From Acidomonas methanolica (GTDB lineage: Bacteria > Pseudomonadota > Alphaproteobacteria > Acetobacterales > Acetobacteraceae), in contig NZ_SLZN01000001.1 in assembly GCF_004346035.1 (NCBI RefSeq), positions 1 through 64,000 of the forward strand: a DNA stretch of 64,000 nt, read 5' to 3'. The notes under the pieces are model-generated. The model searched no databases. It worked only from the letters and a program-made list of their open reading frames with translations, and was not told the origin of the DNA. This document shows, in pieces, positions 53,364-64,000 of the stretch. Each line of letters starts with the position of its first letter. The first letter of the stretch is position 1. Position numbers and translations under genes: made by a program.

Positions 53364-54596
53364 TTATGACAATGCGCCTGACAACGCGCTGGCGATCCGC
53401 GCCGCCAGTCGCCCGGCGACTTCGTCCTTGGGCAGGGCGGGCCAGGAGTCGGTCCCCGTCGCCGTCAGCAGGGTGACGGCGTTCGTGTCGCCGCCGAATA
53501 CGCCGCTTCCCGCGCCGACGCTGTTGGCGACCAGCCAGTCGGCGCCCTTCCGTACGCGCTTGGCGGCGGCGTGTTCGAGCAGGTGATCGGTTTCGGCGGC
53601 GAAGCCGATCACCAGACGCGGCCGTTGCGGGCCGGGTCGGGCGAGGGTCGCGAGAATATCGGGATTTTCGACCAGTCTGAGCACCGGCGGTCCGTCCGCG
53701 TCCTTTTTGATCTTGCCCGCCGCTTCGCTCTCGACCCGCCAGTCCGCCACCGCCGCCACGCAGACGGCGATCTCGGCCGGAAGCGCCGCGAGACAGGCGT
53801 CGAGCATCTCCCGCGCGGTCTCGACATCGACACGCGCCACGCCGGGCGGAGTCGCGAGGCTGACCGGTCCGCTGACCAGAGTCACGCGCGCGCCGAGCCG
53901 CGCCAGCGCCGCCGCGATCGCGAAGCCCTGTTTCCCGGAGGAGCGATTGGCGATGACGCGCACGGGATCGATCGGCTCGTGAGTCGGCCCCGCCGTCACC
54001 AGGGCATGGCATCCCTCCAGAGGGCGCTCGGGAAAGAGCATCCCCTCAATGGCCGCCAGAATCGCGGGCGGCTCGGCCAGCCGTCCCGGCCCGAACTCGC
54101 CGCAGGCCATATCGCCCTCTTCGGGGCCGACGAACGCCACGCCCCGTTCGCGCAGGACGGCCAGACTCTCGCGGGTCGCGGGATGTTGCCACATCCGCAC
54201 GTTCATCGCCGGAGCGAGCAGCACGGGCGTATCGGTCGCCAGAAGAAGGGTCGTGGCGAGATCGTCCGCCAGCCCGGCCCGCATGCGCGCCATGAGATTC
54301 GCCGTCGCCGGGCAGACCACCACCAGATCGGCGCTGCGCGACAGCTCGATATGCCCGATCGCGCTGTCTTCCGTCAGCGAGAACAGCTCTTCGCGCACCG
54401 GTTCGCCCGCGAGGGTCTGCACTGACAGCGGCGTGACGAATTCCCGCCCCGCCGCCGTCAGGACCGGCGTCACGGCGAGGTCCCGCCCGCGCAACAGGCG
54501 GATCAGCTCCAGGCTCTTATAGGCCGCGATTCCGCCGCCGATGATGAGGAGAACCCGCCCCCGACGCGCCGTTCCGCCTGTCGCTGCCCCAGGCAT
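53364..54596 (-). CDS. coaBC: Bifunctional CoaBC (phosphopantothenoylcysteine synthase/decarboxylase)
   Basis: CoaBC makes phosphopantetheine in two steps of coenzyme A synthesis. The 410-residue protein has the FMN-dependent decarboxylase domain with IGHIELSRSADLVVVCPATA, APAMNVRMWQHPAT and GDMACGEFGPGRL, then the synthetase domain (ALVTAGPTHEPIDPVRVIAN) and NRSSGKQGFAIA. It begins 6 bp downstream of ubiE and complements coaX at 43968. Confidence 0.97.
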   Translation of the reverse strand: MPGAATGGTARRGRVLLIIGGGIAAYKSLELIRLLRGRDLAVTPVLTAAGREFVTPLSVQTLAGEPVREELFSLTEDSAIGHIELSRSADLVVVCPATANLMARMRAGLADDLATTLLLATDTPVLLAPAMNVRMWQHPATRESLAVLRERGVAFVGPEEGDMACGEFGPGRLAEPPAILAAIEGMLFPERPLEGCHALVTAGPTHEPIDPVRVIANRSSGKQGFAIAAALARLGARVTLVSGPVSLATPPGVARVDVETAREMLDACLAALPAEIAVCVAAVADWRVESEAAGKIKKDADGPPVLRLVENPDILATLARPGPQRPRLVIGFAAETDHLLEHAAAKRVRKGADWLVANSVGAGSGVFGGDTNAVTLLTATGTDSWPALPKDEVAGRLAARIASALSGALS

Positions 54597-54602
54597 CGCC
54601 GC

Positions 54603-55391
54603 CTACACGCGCCAGCCCGAATGGATCGCCGCGATCCCGCCGGAAAGATTGCGATAGGTGACATGGGAGAGCCCGGCCTCGCGCATCATCGCGGCCAGCG
54701 TCTCCTGGTCGGGGAAGGTGCGGATGCTCTCCGCCAGATAGCGATAGCTCTCGGCATCCTTGGCGATCAGCGCGCCCATGCGCGGCAGGACGCCGAACGA
54801 CCATGCGTCATAGACCGGCGCGAGCGCCGCCACCTGCACCTGGGAGAATTCGAGGCAGCAGAACCGCCCGCCGGGCCGCAGCACGCGCCGCGCCTCGCGG
54901 AGCACGGCGGGCTTGTCCGTGCAGTTCCGCAGGCCAAACGCGATCGCCACGCGATCCACGCTTGCGTCGGGGAGGGGAATCGCCTCGGCATCGACCACGC
55001 AGAAATCCAGATCCGCCACGAAGCCGCGCGCGGCGGCGCGGTCGCGCCCCACCGAGAGCATCGAACTGTTGATGTCGGTCAGCAGGGCGGGACCGCCCCC
55101 GGCCTTCAGCCAGCCGAAGCTGATATCGCCCGTCCCGCCCGCCAGATCCAGCAGGGAAAGTCCCGGACGCGGCCCGAGCGTGGTGATGAAGAGCCGCTTC
55201 CAGACACGATGGATGCCGAGCGACATCACGTCGTTCATCACGTCGTAGCGATTGGCCACACTGTCGAACACCGCGCGGACGAGCGGCTTCTTCTCGTCCC
55301 GGCCGACGGTGCGATAGCCGAAATCCGTCGTGCCGGACTCGGACGTATCGGAGTGATGGGAAGACGAAGGGGAAGCGGCGTTGTCGGTCAT
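54603..55391 (-). CDS. ubiE: Ubiquinone/menaquinone methyltransferase UbiE
   Basis: UbiE C-methylates the demethoxyubiquinone ring with SAM. The 262-residue protein has a Rossmann SAM motif [12 protein letters not shown], the family signature [16 protein letters not shown], and the C-terminal [16 protein letters not shown]. The first 25 residues are a polar extension. It is divergent from mutM with only 29 bp between the starts. In many relatives ubiB lies between ubiE and coaBC; here ubiE is followed directly by coaBC. Confidence 0.97.
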   Translation of the reverse strand: MTDNAASPSSSHHSDTSESGTTDFGYRTVGRDEKKPLVRAVFDSVANRYDVMNDVMSLGIHRVWKRLFITTLGPRPGLSLLDLAGGTGDISFGWLKAGGGPALLTDINSSMLSVGRDRAAARGFVADLDFCVVDAEAIPLPDASVDRVAIAFGLRNCTDKPAVLREARRVLRPGGRFCCLEFSQVQVAALAPVYDAWSFGVLPRMGALIAKDAESYRYLAESIRTFPDQETLAAMMREAGLSHVTYRNLSGGIAAIHSGWRV

Positions 55392-55420
55392 GCCCTCTCG
55401 ATATAGGCTCCCCGCCCGAG
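55392..55420. promoter_or_regulatory. 29-bp divergent promoter region of ubiE and mutM
   Basis: Only 29 bp separate the two divergent start codons. CGATATAG (55399-55406) offers a TATA-like box readable on both strands (TATAGG toward mutM, TATATC toward ubiE). The -35 regions would lie inside the opposite genes. Toward ubiE the transcript would be nearly leaderless. Only the spacing is certain. Confidence 0.4.
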
Positions 55421-56269
55421 ATGCCAGAGCTTCCCGAAGTCGAAACCGTGATGCGGACCCTGCGCGGGGCGCTGGACGGGCAGGTGATCGCCCGCATCGT
55501 CCTCAACCGTGCCGATCTCCGCTGGCCCGTTCCCGCCGATCTGCCGAAGCTGGCGCGCGGGCGCCGGATTCTCTCCTTCCGGCGGCGCGGCAAATACATC
55601 CTCATGCGTCTCGACGGCGGGACCAGCGTCCTGCTCCATCTCGGCATGTCCGGCCGCATTCACGTCGAGCGGCGCGGCACGAACTCTGCGCGCAAGCATG
55701 AGCATGTCGTGATCGAGACGAAGGACGGAATCCGCGCCGGACTCGTCGATCCCCGCCGTTTCGGCGCGGTGCTGTCGATGCGGACGGAGGAGGAGGACGC
55801 GCACCCGCTTCTGGCGGGACTCGGCGTCGAACCGCTTGGCCCGGATTTTGGCGCAGCCCGGCTTGCCGGATGTCTGGCGGGGCGGCGCAGTCCGATCAAG
55901 ACGGTCCTGCTCGACCAGAAACTCATCGCCGGGCTGGGCAATATCTATGTCTGCGAGGCGCTGTTCCGCGCGGGGATTCATCCCGAAATTCAGGCGCACA
56001 CGCTGTCTCCCTCCGGAATCGCGCGGCTGGCCGAGGCGATTCCCGCCGTGCTGGAGGAAGCCATCGCGGCGGGAGGCTCGACGCTTCGCGATTACGTGCG
56101 GCCGGACGGCGAGAAGGGCGGATTTCAGGAACTGCATCGGGTCTATGGCCGCGAGGGCGAACCGTGCCCCGACTGTCCCGGCCCGCCCGCTTGCGGCGGC
56201 GTGCGGCGGATCGTCCAGTCGGGGCGATCGAGCTTCTTCTGCCCGCTGCGCCAACGCTCCGCGTCATGA
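55421..56269 (+). CDS. mutM: Formamidopyrimidine-DNA glycosylase
   Basis: MutM/Fpg removes oxidised purines such as 8-oxoguanine. The 282-residue protein starts [20 protein letters not shown] with the catalytic P2 and E3, keeps the lysine in [14 protein letters not shown] and the helix-two-turn-helix [15 protein letters not shown]. The C-terminal zinc finger is unusual: cysteines at 249, 252, 258 and 274, and R277 at the usual fourth ligand (FFCPLRQR). A 47-codon frame begins within its stop (ATGA). Confidence 0.95.
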   Translation: MPELPEVETVMRTLRGALDGQVIARIVLNRADLRWPVPADLPKLARGRRILSFRRRGKYILMRLDGGTSVLLHLGMSGRIHVERRGTNSARKHEHVVIETKDGIRAGLVDPRRFGAVLSMRTEEEDAHPLLAGLGVEPLGPDFGAARLAGCLAGRRSPIKTVLLDQKLIAGLGNIYVCEALFRAGIHPEIQAHTLSPSGIARLAEAIPAVLEEAIAAGGSTLRDYVRPDGEKGGFQELHRVYGREGEPCPDCPGPPACGGVRRIVQSGRSSFFCPLRQRSAS

Positions 56270-56409
56270 TGGTCAAGCGCCCGGATGTCACGCCAAGGAG
56301 CGACCGTCCCCTGACGGGCGCTGAACGGCGCCGCGCAGGCTCCCGCCAACGTCAAACCCGGGCGAGAGTCCGCATCAAACGCTTGACGGCACGGGCCGCG
56401 CTGGACTAA
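56266..56409 (+). CDS. Possible small basic protein coupled to mutM
   Basis: A 47-codon frame starts at ATG 56266, overlapping the mutM stop by four bases (ATGA). It encodes a very basic peptide ([20 protein letters not shown], then [20 protein letters not shown]). Third positions are mostly G or C, as in real genes here, but no family is recognised and the frame may be chance. The overlap would allow translational coupling. It ends 113 bp before rpsT. Confidence 0.35.
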   Translation: MMVKRPDVTPRSDRPLTGAERRRAGSRQRQTRARVRIKRLTARAALD

Positions 56410-56522
56410 AGCCCACGCTTCGCCGGTCGGGCTGCTCTTTTCGGGCGGTTGAGACCGCTTGAGAATGTCGTCGCGCAAGCGACTCCAACGAGCCGAATGG
56501 TAGAACAGGTCTAAAAATCGTC

Positions 56523-56792
56523 ATGGCCAACAACGCTTCCGCGCGCAAGCGCATCCGTCAGAACGAACGTCGTCGCGAACGCAACGTGGCCCGCGTGTCG
56601 CGCATGCGCACCTTCATCAAGAAGGTCGAAGCGGCGATCCTGTCGGGTGACAAGGGTGCCGCGGCCGAGGCGCTCCGCGCGGCGCAGCCGGAGATGCAGC
56701 GCGCCGCCGGCAAGGGCGTCGTGGCCCGCAATACAGTTGCGCGCAAGATTTCGCGTCTTTCCGCCCGCATCAAGGCTCTGGCCACGGCCTGA
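56523..56792 (+). CDS. rpsT: 30S ribosomal protein S20
   Basis: S20 binds 16S rRNA early in small-subunit assembly. The 89-residue basic protein starts [20 protein letters not shown] and continues with [20 protein letters not shown], a standard S20. ATG 56523 follows a short AGGTCTAAAAATCGTC leader. A stem GCGGT-TGAG-ACCGC (56445-56458) lies in its upstream region. An intrinsic terminator follows at 56868-56902, separating it from dnaA. Confidence 0.97.
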   Translation: MANNASARKRIRQNERRRERNVARVSRMRTFIKKVEAAILSGDKGAAAEALRAAQPEMQRAAGKGVVARNTVARKISRLSARIKALATA

Positions 56793-56867
56793 GACAGCAA
56801 GCAGTTTCAGGACAGGTTGTCTCGCTCGTGTGATTGGTATTTCTCTGATCACATGTGGAGTAGATTG

Positions 56868-56902
56868 GGCATCGCTCAACTAATGAGCGGTGCCTTTTCT
56901 TT
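56868..56902 (+). terminator. Intrinsic terminator after rpsT
   Basis: GGCATCGCTC and GAGCGGTGCC pair over 10 bp (one T-G wobble) around AACTAAT and are followed by TTTTCTTT. This is a textbook rho-independent terminator, 75 bp after the rpsT stop. Confidence 0.85.
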
Positions 56903-56964
56903 GCTGTAGTATGCGAGCTTCTTCACATTAAGGTGGCGGTTTTTTGATCGTCGCCATCTTGTAC

Positions 56965-56993
56965 TTGCGCCGGGCATGGCCGCCCCGTATTCT
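56965..56993 (+). promoter_or_regulatory. Predicted dnaA promoter
   Basis: TTGCGC (56965-56970) and TATTCT (56988-56993) are 17 bp apart, about 100 bp before the dnaA ATG. The leader would be near 94 nt. Confidence 0.45.
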
Positions 56994-57093
56994 GACTGGA
57001 TGAACGGAATGTAAGGCTGGGCGTTCGGCCGGGCCCGGTTCTGTCACGTCTTTTGTCATAGCTTTCGATGGAACATCGCTGGGAGAAGGGCAT

Positions 57094-58521
57094 ATGGCAG
57101 ACAGCGCGTCGCATTTCGGAGCCGATATCGCCGCGTCCGACATGAGCCCCGCCGATGCCGGTCTGGCTGTCCACTGGAGTCGCATCCGCGATCGCCTCAA
57201 GCTCGAGGTCGGCGAGGTCGAATACGCCACCTGGCTGAAGCAGATCGTTCTCGGCCCCCTCGAGGAAGACGAAATCACCCTTCTGCTGCCCACGCGGTTC
57301 CTGCGCGACTGGGTCCGCGGCCAATATGGCGACCGATTGCAGCAACTCTGGATGGTGGAATGCGCGGCCGTCCGGCGCGTCGAGCTTCAGGTCCAACGTC
57401 AACCCGGCGGGGCTTCGCCGGTCGTCGAGTCCTCGCGGGCGGAAGAGCCGGCGGTCGTGGCCGAAGCGCCTGCGCCCGCGCCGGAAGTGCGGTCGGACCT
57501 CGCCGCGCCGCTTGACCCGCGCTTTACTTTCGACAGCTTCGTCGTCGGCAAGCCGAACGAATTCGCCTATGCCTGCGCCCGGCGCGTGGCGGAAAAACCG
57601 TCCAGCCCCGGATTCAACCCGCTGTTCCTCTATGGCGGCGTGGGACTTGGCAAGACGCATCTGATGCACGCCATCGGCTCGGAGCTTCTGCGCGGCGGTC
57701 GCGTCTCGGTCGCCTACATGTCCGCCGAGAAATTCATGTACCGCTTCATTGCCGCGATCCGTTCGCAATCGACGATGGAGTTCAAGGAGCATCTGCGTTC
57801 CGTCGACGTGCTGATGATCGACGATCTGCAATTCCTGATCGGCAAGGATAATACGCAGGAAGAATTCTTCCATACATTCAATGCTCTCGTGGATGCGGGC
57901 CGCCAGATCGTCGTCAGTGCGGACAAGTCGCCCTCGGATCTCTCCGGGCTGGAGGATCGTCTCCGCACCCGTCTGGGCTGCGGCATGGTCGCCGATATCC
58001 ACGCCACCACCTTCGAGTTGCGCATCTCCATTCTGGAAGCGAAGGCGCAGGCATCCGGCGTCGCCGTGCCGACCAAGGTGATGGAATTCCTTGCCCACAA
58101 GATCACGTCGAACGTCCGCGAACTGGAAGGCGCGCTGAACCGCCTCATCGCCCATGCCAATCTCTTCGGTCGTCCGGTCACGCTGGAAAGCACCCAGGAG
58201 GTGCTTCACGACATCCTCAAGGCGCATGACCGTCGTGTCACGATCGAGGAAATCCAGCGGAAAGTGGCCGAACACTGGAATATCCGCCTGACGGACATGT
58301 CCTCCGCCCGTCGCGCCAGGGCGGTGGCGCGCCCGCGTCAGGTCGCGATGTATCTCGCCAAGCAGCTCACCAGCCGCTCCCTGCCGGAAATCGGACGAAA
58401 ATTCGGCAATCGGGATCACACCACCGTCATGCACGCCGTCAGCCGCGTGGCCGAACTCATGACGACCGACGCCGCTTTCGCCGAAGATGTGGAATTGCTG
58501 CGCCGAATGCTGGAAGGCTGA
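57094..58521 (+). CDS. dnaA: Chromosomal replication initiator DnaA
   Basis: DnaA opens the origin. The 475-residue protein has a helical domain I (WSRIRDRLKLEVGEVEYATW), a variable linker of about 100-140, the AAA+ domain with Walker A GGVGLGKTH and Walker B LMIDDLQFLIG, and domain IV with the DnaA-box signature FGNRDHTTVMHAV. AGAAGGGCAT precedes ATG 57094. It is followed by dnaN, recF and gyrB, the ancestral replication order. Confidence 0.98.
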   Translation: MADSASHFGADIAASDMSPADAGLAVHWSRIRDRLKLEVGEVEYATWLKQIVLGPLEEDEITLLLPTRFLRDWVRGQYGDRLQQLWMVECAAVRRVELQVQRQPGGASPVVESSRAEEPAVVAEAPAPAPEVRSDLAAPLDPRFTFDSFVVGKPNEFAYACARRVAEKPSSPGFNPLFLYGGVGLGKTHLMHAIGSELLRGGRVSVAYMSAEKFMYRFIAAIRSQSTMEFKEHLRSVDVLMIDDLQFLIGKDNTQEEFFHTFNALVDAGRQIVVSADKSPSDLSGLEDRLRTRLGCGMVADIHATTFELRISILEAKAQASGVAVPTKVMEFLAHKITSNVRELEGALNRLIAHANLFGRPVTLESTQEVLHDILKAHDRRVTIEEIQRKVAEHWNIRLTDMSSARRARAVARPRQVAMYLAKQLTSRSLPEIGRKFGNRDHTTVMHAVSRVAELMTTDAAFAEDVELLRRMLEG

Positions 58522-58590
58522 GCTTCAGTCTGATAGCATTGGCCATCCGGCGTTCGTTTCGCCTTTCCGGTGCTGAGGACCATCACTTCC

Positions 58591-59715
58591 ATGAAATTCA
58601 AGGCTGACCGCGCCACGCTGTTACGGGCTCTCGCCCACATCCAGAGCGTGGCGGAGAAGCGCAACACCATCCCCATTCTCGCCAATGTGCTGATGTCGGC
58701 GGAGGATGGTTTGCTTCGTCTCACGGCCACGGATATGGAAATCGCCGTCGTCGAGGAAATCGCCGCGGAGGTGCTTCGCCCCGGCGTGACGACGGCTCCC
58801 GCCGCCGTGCTGTATGACATCGTCCGCAAGCTCCCGGACGGATCGGTCGTCGAACTCGACCATTCCGGCAGCGAGGCCCCGCTGAGCCTGCGCGCGGCGA
58901 AATACGCCACCAGTCTGAACGTCCTGCCGGTGGATGATTTCCCCTCCATGGTCGCAGGCGACCTGCCGCACAGCTTCGCCTTGTCGGCCGCCACGCTGCG
59001 CGGGCTGATCGACCGCACGCGCTTCGCCATCTCCACGGAGGAGACGCGCTATTACCTGAACGGCATCTATCTCCACGTCGCCGAAGGCCAGACCGGCCCC
59101 ATGCTGCGCGCGGTGGCCACGGACGGACATCGCCTCGCGCGGGTGGAGACGGAGCTGCCGTCGGGCGCAGAAGCTATCCCCGGCGTCATCGTCCCGCGCA
59201 AGACGATCAACGAACTCCGCAAGCTGCTGGACGAGGGCGCGGCGGATATCGAGATTTTCGTGTCCGATACGCGCATCCAGTTCAGGGCCGGCCCGGTTCT
59301 GCTGACCTCCAAGCTGATCGACGGCACCTTCCCGGAATATGAACGCGTGATCCCCAAGGGAAACGATCGCATCCTGCGCGTCGGCAAGCGCGATTTCGCC
59401 GATGCGGTCGGCCGCGTCGCCGCGATCAGCCAGGAACGGTCGCGCCCGGTGAAGCTCTCCGTGGCTCCCAACCTGCTGACGCTTTCCGCGGTGAGTCCGG
59501 ATCAGGGCATGGCGAAGGAAGAGCTGGACGAAACCAGCGTCGCCTATGAGTCCGAGCCGATCGAGATCGGCTTTCAGGCACGTTATCTCAACGATATCAC
59601 CGACCAGATCGAGACGGAGGTCGAGTTCGCCTTCGCCGACAGCGCCGCGCCGACGCTCGTGCGCGACACCAATTCGCCGTCCGCGCTCTATGTCCTGATG
59701 CCGATGCGGGTCTGA
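58591..59715 (+). CDS. dnaN: DNA polymerase III beta clamp
   Basis: The sliding clamp tethers DNA polymerase to DNA. The 374-residue protein has three repeated clamp domains and ends with the family-typical YVLMPMRV peptide that contributes to the protein-binding pocket. ATG 58591 is the family start (MKFKADRATLLRALAHIQSV); the longer frame to 58570 has no ribosome site. Only 69 bp separate it from dnaA, so co-transcription is likely. Confidence 0.98.
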   Translation: MKFKADRATLLRALAHIQSVAEKRNTIPILANVLMSAEDGLLRLTATDMEIAVVEEIAAEVLRPGVTTAPAAVLYDIVRKLPDGSVVELDHSGSEAPLSLRAAKYATSLNVLPVDDFPSMVAGDLPHSFALSAATLRGLIDRTRFAISTEETRYYLNGIYLHVAEGQTGPMLRAVATDGHRLARVETELPSGAEAIPGVIVPRKTINELRKLLDEGAADIEIFVSDTRIQFRAGPVLLTSKLIDGTFPEYERVIPKGNDRILRVGKRDFADAVGRVAAISQERSRPVKLSVAPNLLTLSAVSPDQGMAKEELDETSVAYESEPIEIGFQARYLNDITDQIETEVEFAFADSAAPTLVRDTNSPSALYVLMPMRV

Positions 59716-59764
59716 GTTCCCGCCTCGGGACCAGAGTCGCCTCTGCCAGAATAGTCCCCGCAAG

Positions 59765-60874
59765 GTGAGAATAGACCGTCTCGTCCTCGCCGATTTCCGC
59801 AATTACGCCCGTCTGGACTGGACGCCGCGCAGGCGGATCGCGGTGCTGAGCGGCGAGAACGGCGCGGGCAAGACCAATCTTCTCGAGGCCGTCTCGCTTC
59901 TCGCGCCCGGTCGCGGCCTGCGGGCCGCCCCGTTCGGCCAGGTGCAGCGCCTCGGCGCGGAGAGCGGCTGGGGAATCGCGGCATGGCTCGCGCATGACGC
60001 GGAAAGGATCAAGATCGGAACGGGCCGGGCTCCCGCCGGCGGGGCGAGGCGCCTCTTCCTGCTGGATGACGCGCCCATCCGCGCCCAGTCGGAGATCGCC
60101 GCGCATTTCGCCTGCGTCTGGATCACGCCGCAGATGGACCGGCTGTTTACCGAGGCGAATTCCGGTCGGCGGCGCTTTCTCGATCGCCTCGTCGTGGCGC
60201 TCGACCCGCATCATGCGCGGGAAACGGCCGCGCATGATCGCGCGATGGCCCAGCGCAACCGGGTTCTGATCGAACGTCCCGGAGAGACCGGCTGGCTGAA
60301 CGCGCTGGAAGAATCCGTCGCGCGCCACGCCGTCGCCGTGACGGCCGCGCGGCTGGCGCTGATCGACGCGATGAACGGGATCGAACTGGAGCTGCATGGC
60401 TTTCCGCGCAGCGATCTGGCGCTGGACTGTCCGATCGCCGCCGCGCTCGCGGCAAGCCCGGCCCTCGCCGTCGAGGACGATCTCCGCGCCAGACTCGCCG
60501 CCGCGCGCGGCGGAGACCGGAGTCGAGGGAGCGCGGAACATGGCGCGCAGAAAGCCGATCTCCTTCTGAGCGATCGCATCACCGGGCGTAGCGCGGCCCT
60601 GTCCAGCAGCGGCCAGCAAAAGGCCATGCTGCTCGGCGTCGTTCTGGCCCATGCGCGGGTGATCGCCGAACGACGCGGCCAGCCGCCCGCGCTCCTGCTC
60701 GACGAACCTCTGGTGCATCTCGACGCCACCCGCCGGACGGCGCTGCTGCAAGCCCTTGCCGGAATCGATGCGCCCGTCCTGCTGAGCGGAACCGACGCCG
60801 CTGAATTCGCCCCATTGGGCGACGCGGCGGAATTTGTCCATGTCCGCCACGGAAATTTTTTAAAATCAGAATGA
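59765..60874 (+). CDS. recF: DNA repair protein RecF
   Basis: RecF is an SMC-like ATPase that loads RecA at stalled forks. The 369-residue protein starts MRIDRLVLADFRNYARLDWT and has Walker A GENGAGKTN, the signature LSSSGQQKAMLLGVVLAHAR and Walker B PALLLDEPLVHLDATRR. The start codon is GTG 59765, 49 bp after dnaN. The SSGQQK signature is the family form. It completes dnaA-dnaN-recF-gyrB. Confidence 0.97.
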   Translation: MRIDRLVLADFRNYARLDWTPRRRIAVLSGENGAGKTNLLEAVSLLAPGRGLRAAPFGQVQRLGAESGWGIAAWLAHDAERIKIGTGRAPAGGARRLFLLDDAPIRAQSEIAAHFACVWITPQMDRLFTEANSGRRRFLDRLVVALDPHHARETAAHDRAMAQRNRVLIERPGETGWLNALEESVARHAVAVTAARLALIDAMNGIELELHGFPRSDLALDCPIAAALAASPALAVEDDLRARLAAARGGDRSRGSAEHGAQKADLLLSDRITGRSAALSSSGQQKAMLLGVVLAHARVIAERRGQPPALLLDEPLVHLDATRRTALLQALAGIDAPVLLSGTDAAEFAPLGDAAEFVHVRHGNFLKSE

Positions 60875-60970
60875 TATATTCTCACGCCGAGACGTTGTAT
60901 CAAGTGTCGTCAAGCGGCGATTCCTGCCCGCGTTTTCGCGCCGGATATGGTTTGCAGGCGCTGTTCCCGC

Positions 60971-60976
60971 TATACT
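60971..60976 (+). promoter_or_regulatory. Possible gyrB -10 box
   Basis: TATACT is a good -10 hexamer 35 bp before the gyrB start. At 17 bp upstream the sequence is TGGTTT, a poor -35, so another activator or a different spacing would be needed. TTGCAG lies 12 bp upstream of it, too close for a standard promoter. Confidence 0.35.
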
Positions 60977-60987
60977 GACTCCTTTGA

Positions 60988-64000
<3,013 letters not shown>

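Larger units (their letters stand above)
56793..57093. other. Intergenic region between rpsT and dnaA (301 bp)
   Basis: No gene is visible here. It holds the rpsT terminator (56868-56902), a dnaA promoter candidate (56965-56993) and a T6 run in TGGCGGTTTTTTGATCG (56934 region). A clear array of DnaA boxes (TTATNCACA) is not seen, so this is not an obvious oriC. Confidence 0.6.

Noticed and set aside
56829-56853. CRP-like TGTGAT...ATCACA repeat before dnaA
   Set aside because: The spacer is far longer than in CRP sites (TGTGA-N6-TCACA), so a match is not supported.
56793-57093. Possible oriC upstream of dnaA
   Set aside because: No array of DnaA boxes or AT-rich unwinding region is visible, and many alphaproteobacterial origins lie elsewhere.

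Overview
The window is a 64 kb, GC-rich stretch of an alphaproteobacterial chromosome. The gene content and order (birA-coaX-rnj-proS-lolC/E-lolD, tig-clpP-clpX-lon-hup, ubiE-coaBC-dut beside mutM, rpsT-dnaA-dnaN-recF-gyrB, a short proS, a large PEP carboxylase homologue) fit an acetic acid bacterium (Acetobacteraceae). The genus cannot be fixed from sequence reading alone. Most of the window is housekeeping DNA with tight operons and many 1-8 nt stop/start overlaps.

Region 1 (1-3161) is accessory: the end of an IS3-family element, a Phd/PIN toxin-antitoxin pair, an XRE regulator flanked on both sides by TGAGCTYA-like repeats, an excisionase-like HTH gene and a tyrosine integrase that stops 58 bp from the 3' end of a tRNA-Glu(CTC). 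This is one end of an integrative element; the other end lies outside the window. The integrase lacks two of its six expected catalytic residues.

Region 2 (3235-7611) is a minus-strand histidine operon, hisB-hisH-GNAT-hisA-hisF-hisE-HIT. Region 3 (7738-18715) holds a nitroreductase and a UbiH-type monooxygenase, an alcohol-dehydrogenase homologue that has lost catalytic zinc ligands, gap-pgk, three exported proteins of unknown role, a circularly permuted ATP-grasp/alpha-E pair and a DUF1217 protein. Region 4 (18753-24444) has a PLP-dependent decarboxylase convergent with a divergent PEP carboxylase homologue, then a DUF445 membrane protein. Region 5 (24550-30515) is a complete SUF operon: Rrf2 regulator, sufB, sufC, sufD, sufS, sufT-like and an A-type carrier.

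Region 6 (30593-36394) has an RlmD-like rRNA methyltransferase, a DEAD-box helicase with an AT-hook-rich N-terminal extension, a small membrane protein, the bifunctional NAD(P)HX repair enzyme and tRNA-Leu(UAG). Region 7 (36563-43209) is the protein-quality-control block tig-clpP-clpX-lon-hup with tRNA-Val(UAC), with strong hairpins between its genes. Region 8 (43229-49792) is birA-coaX-rnj-proS-lolC/E-lolD. Region 9 (49808-55391, minus strand) is ubiE-coaBC-dut followed by an ABC importer with a fused double permease and no binding protein. Region 10 (55421-64000) is mutM, rpsT and the replication block dnaA-dnaN-recF-gyrB, followed by a truncated DUF3108 gene.

Nothing here is clearly a new multi-gene system. 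The most promising leads are the element end with its repeat-flanked regulator and altered integrase, the zinc-ligand-less dehydrogenase, the divergent PEP carboxylase, the AT-hook helicase, and the hairpins in the tig-clp-lon block.
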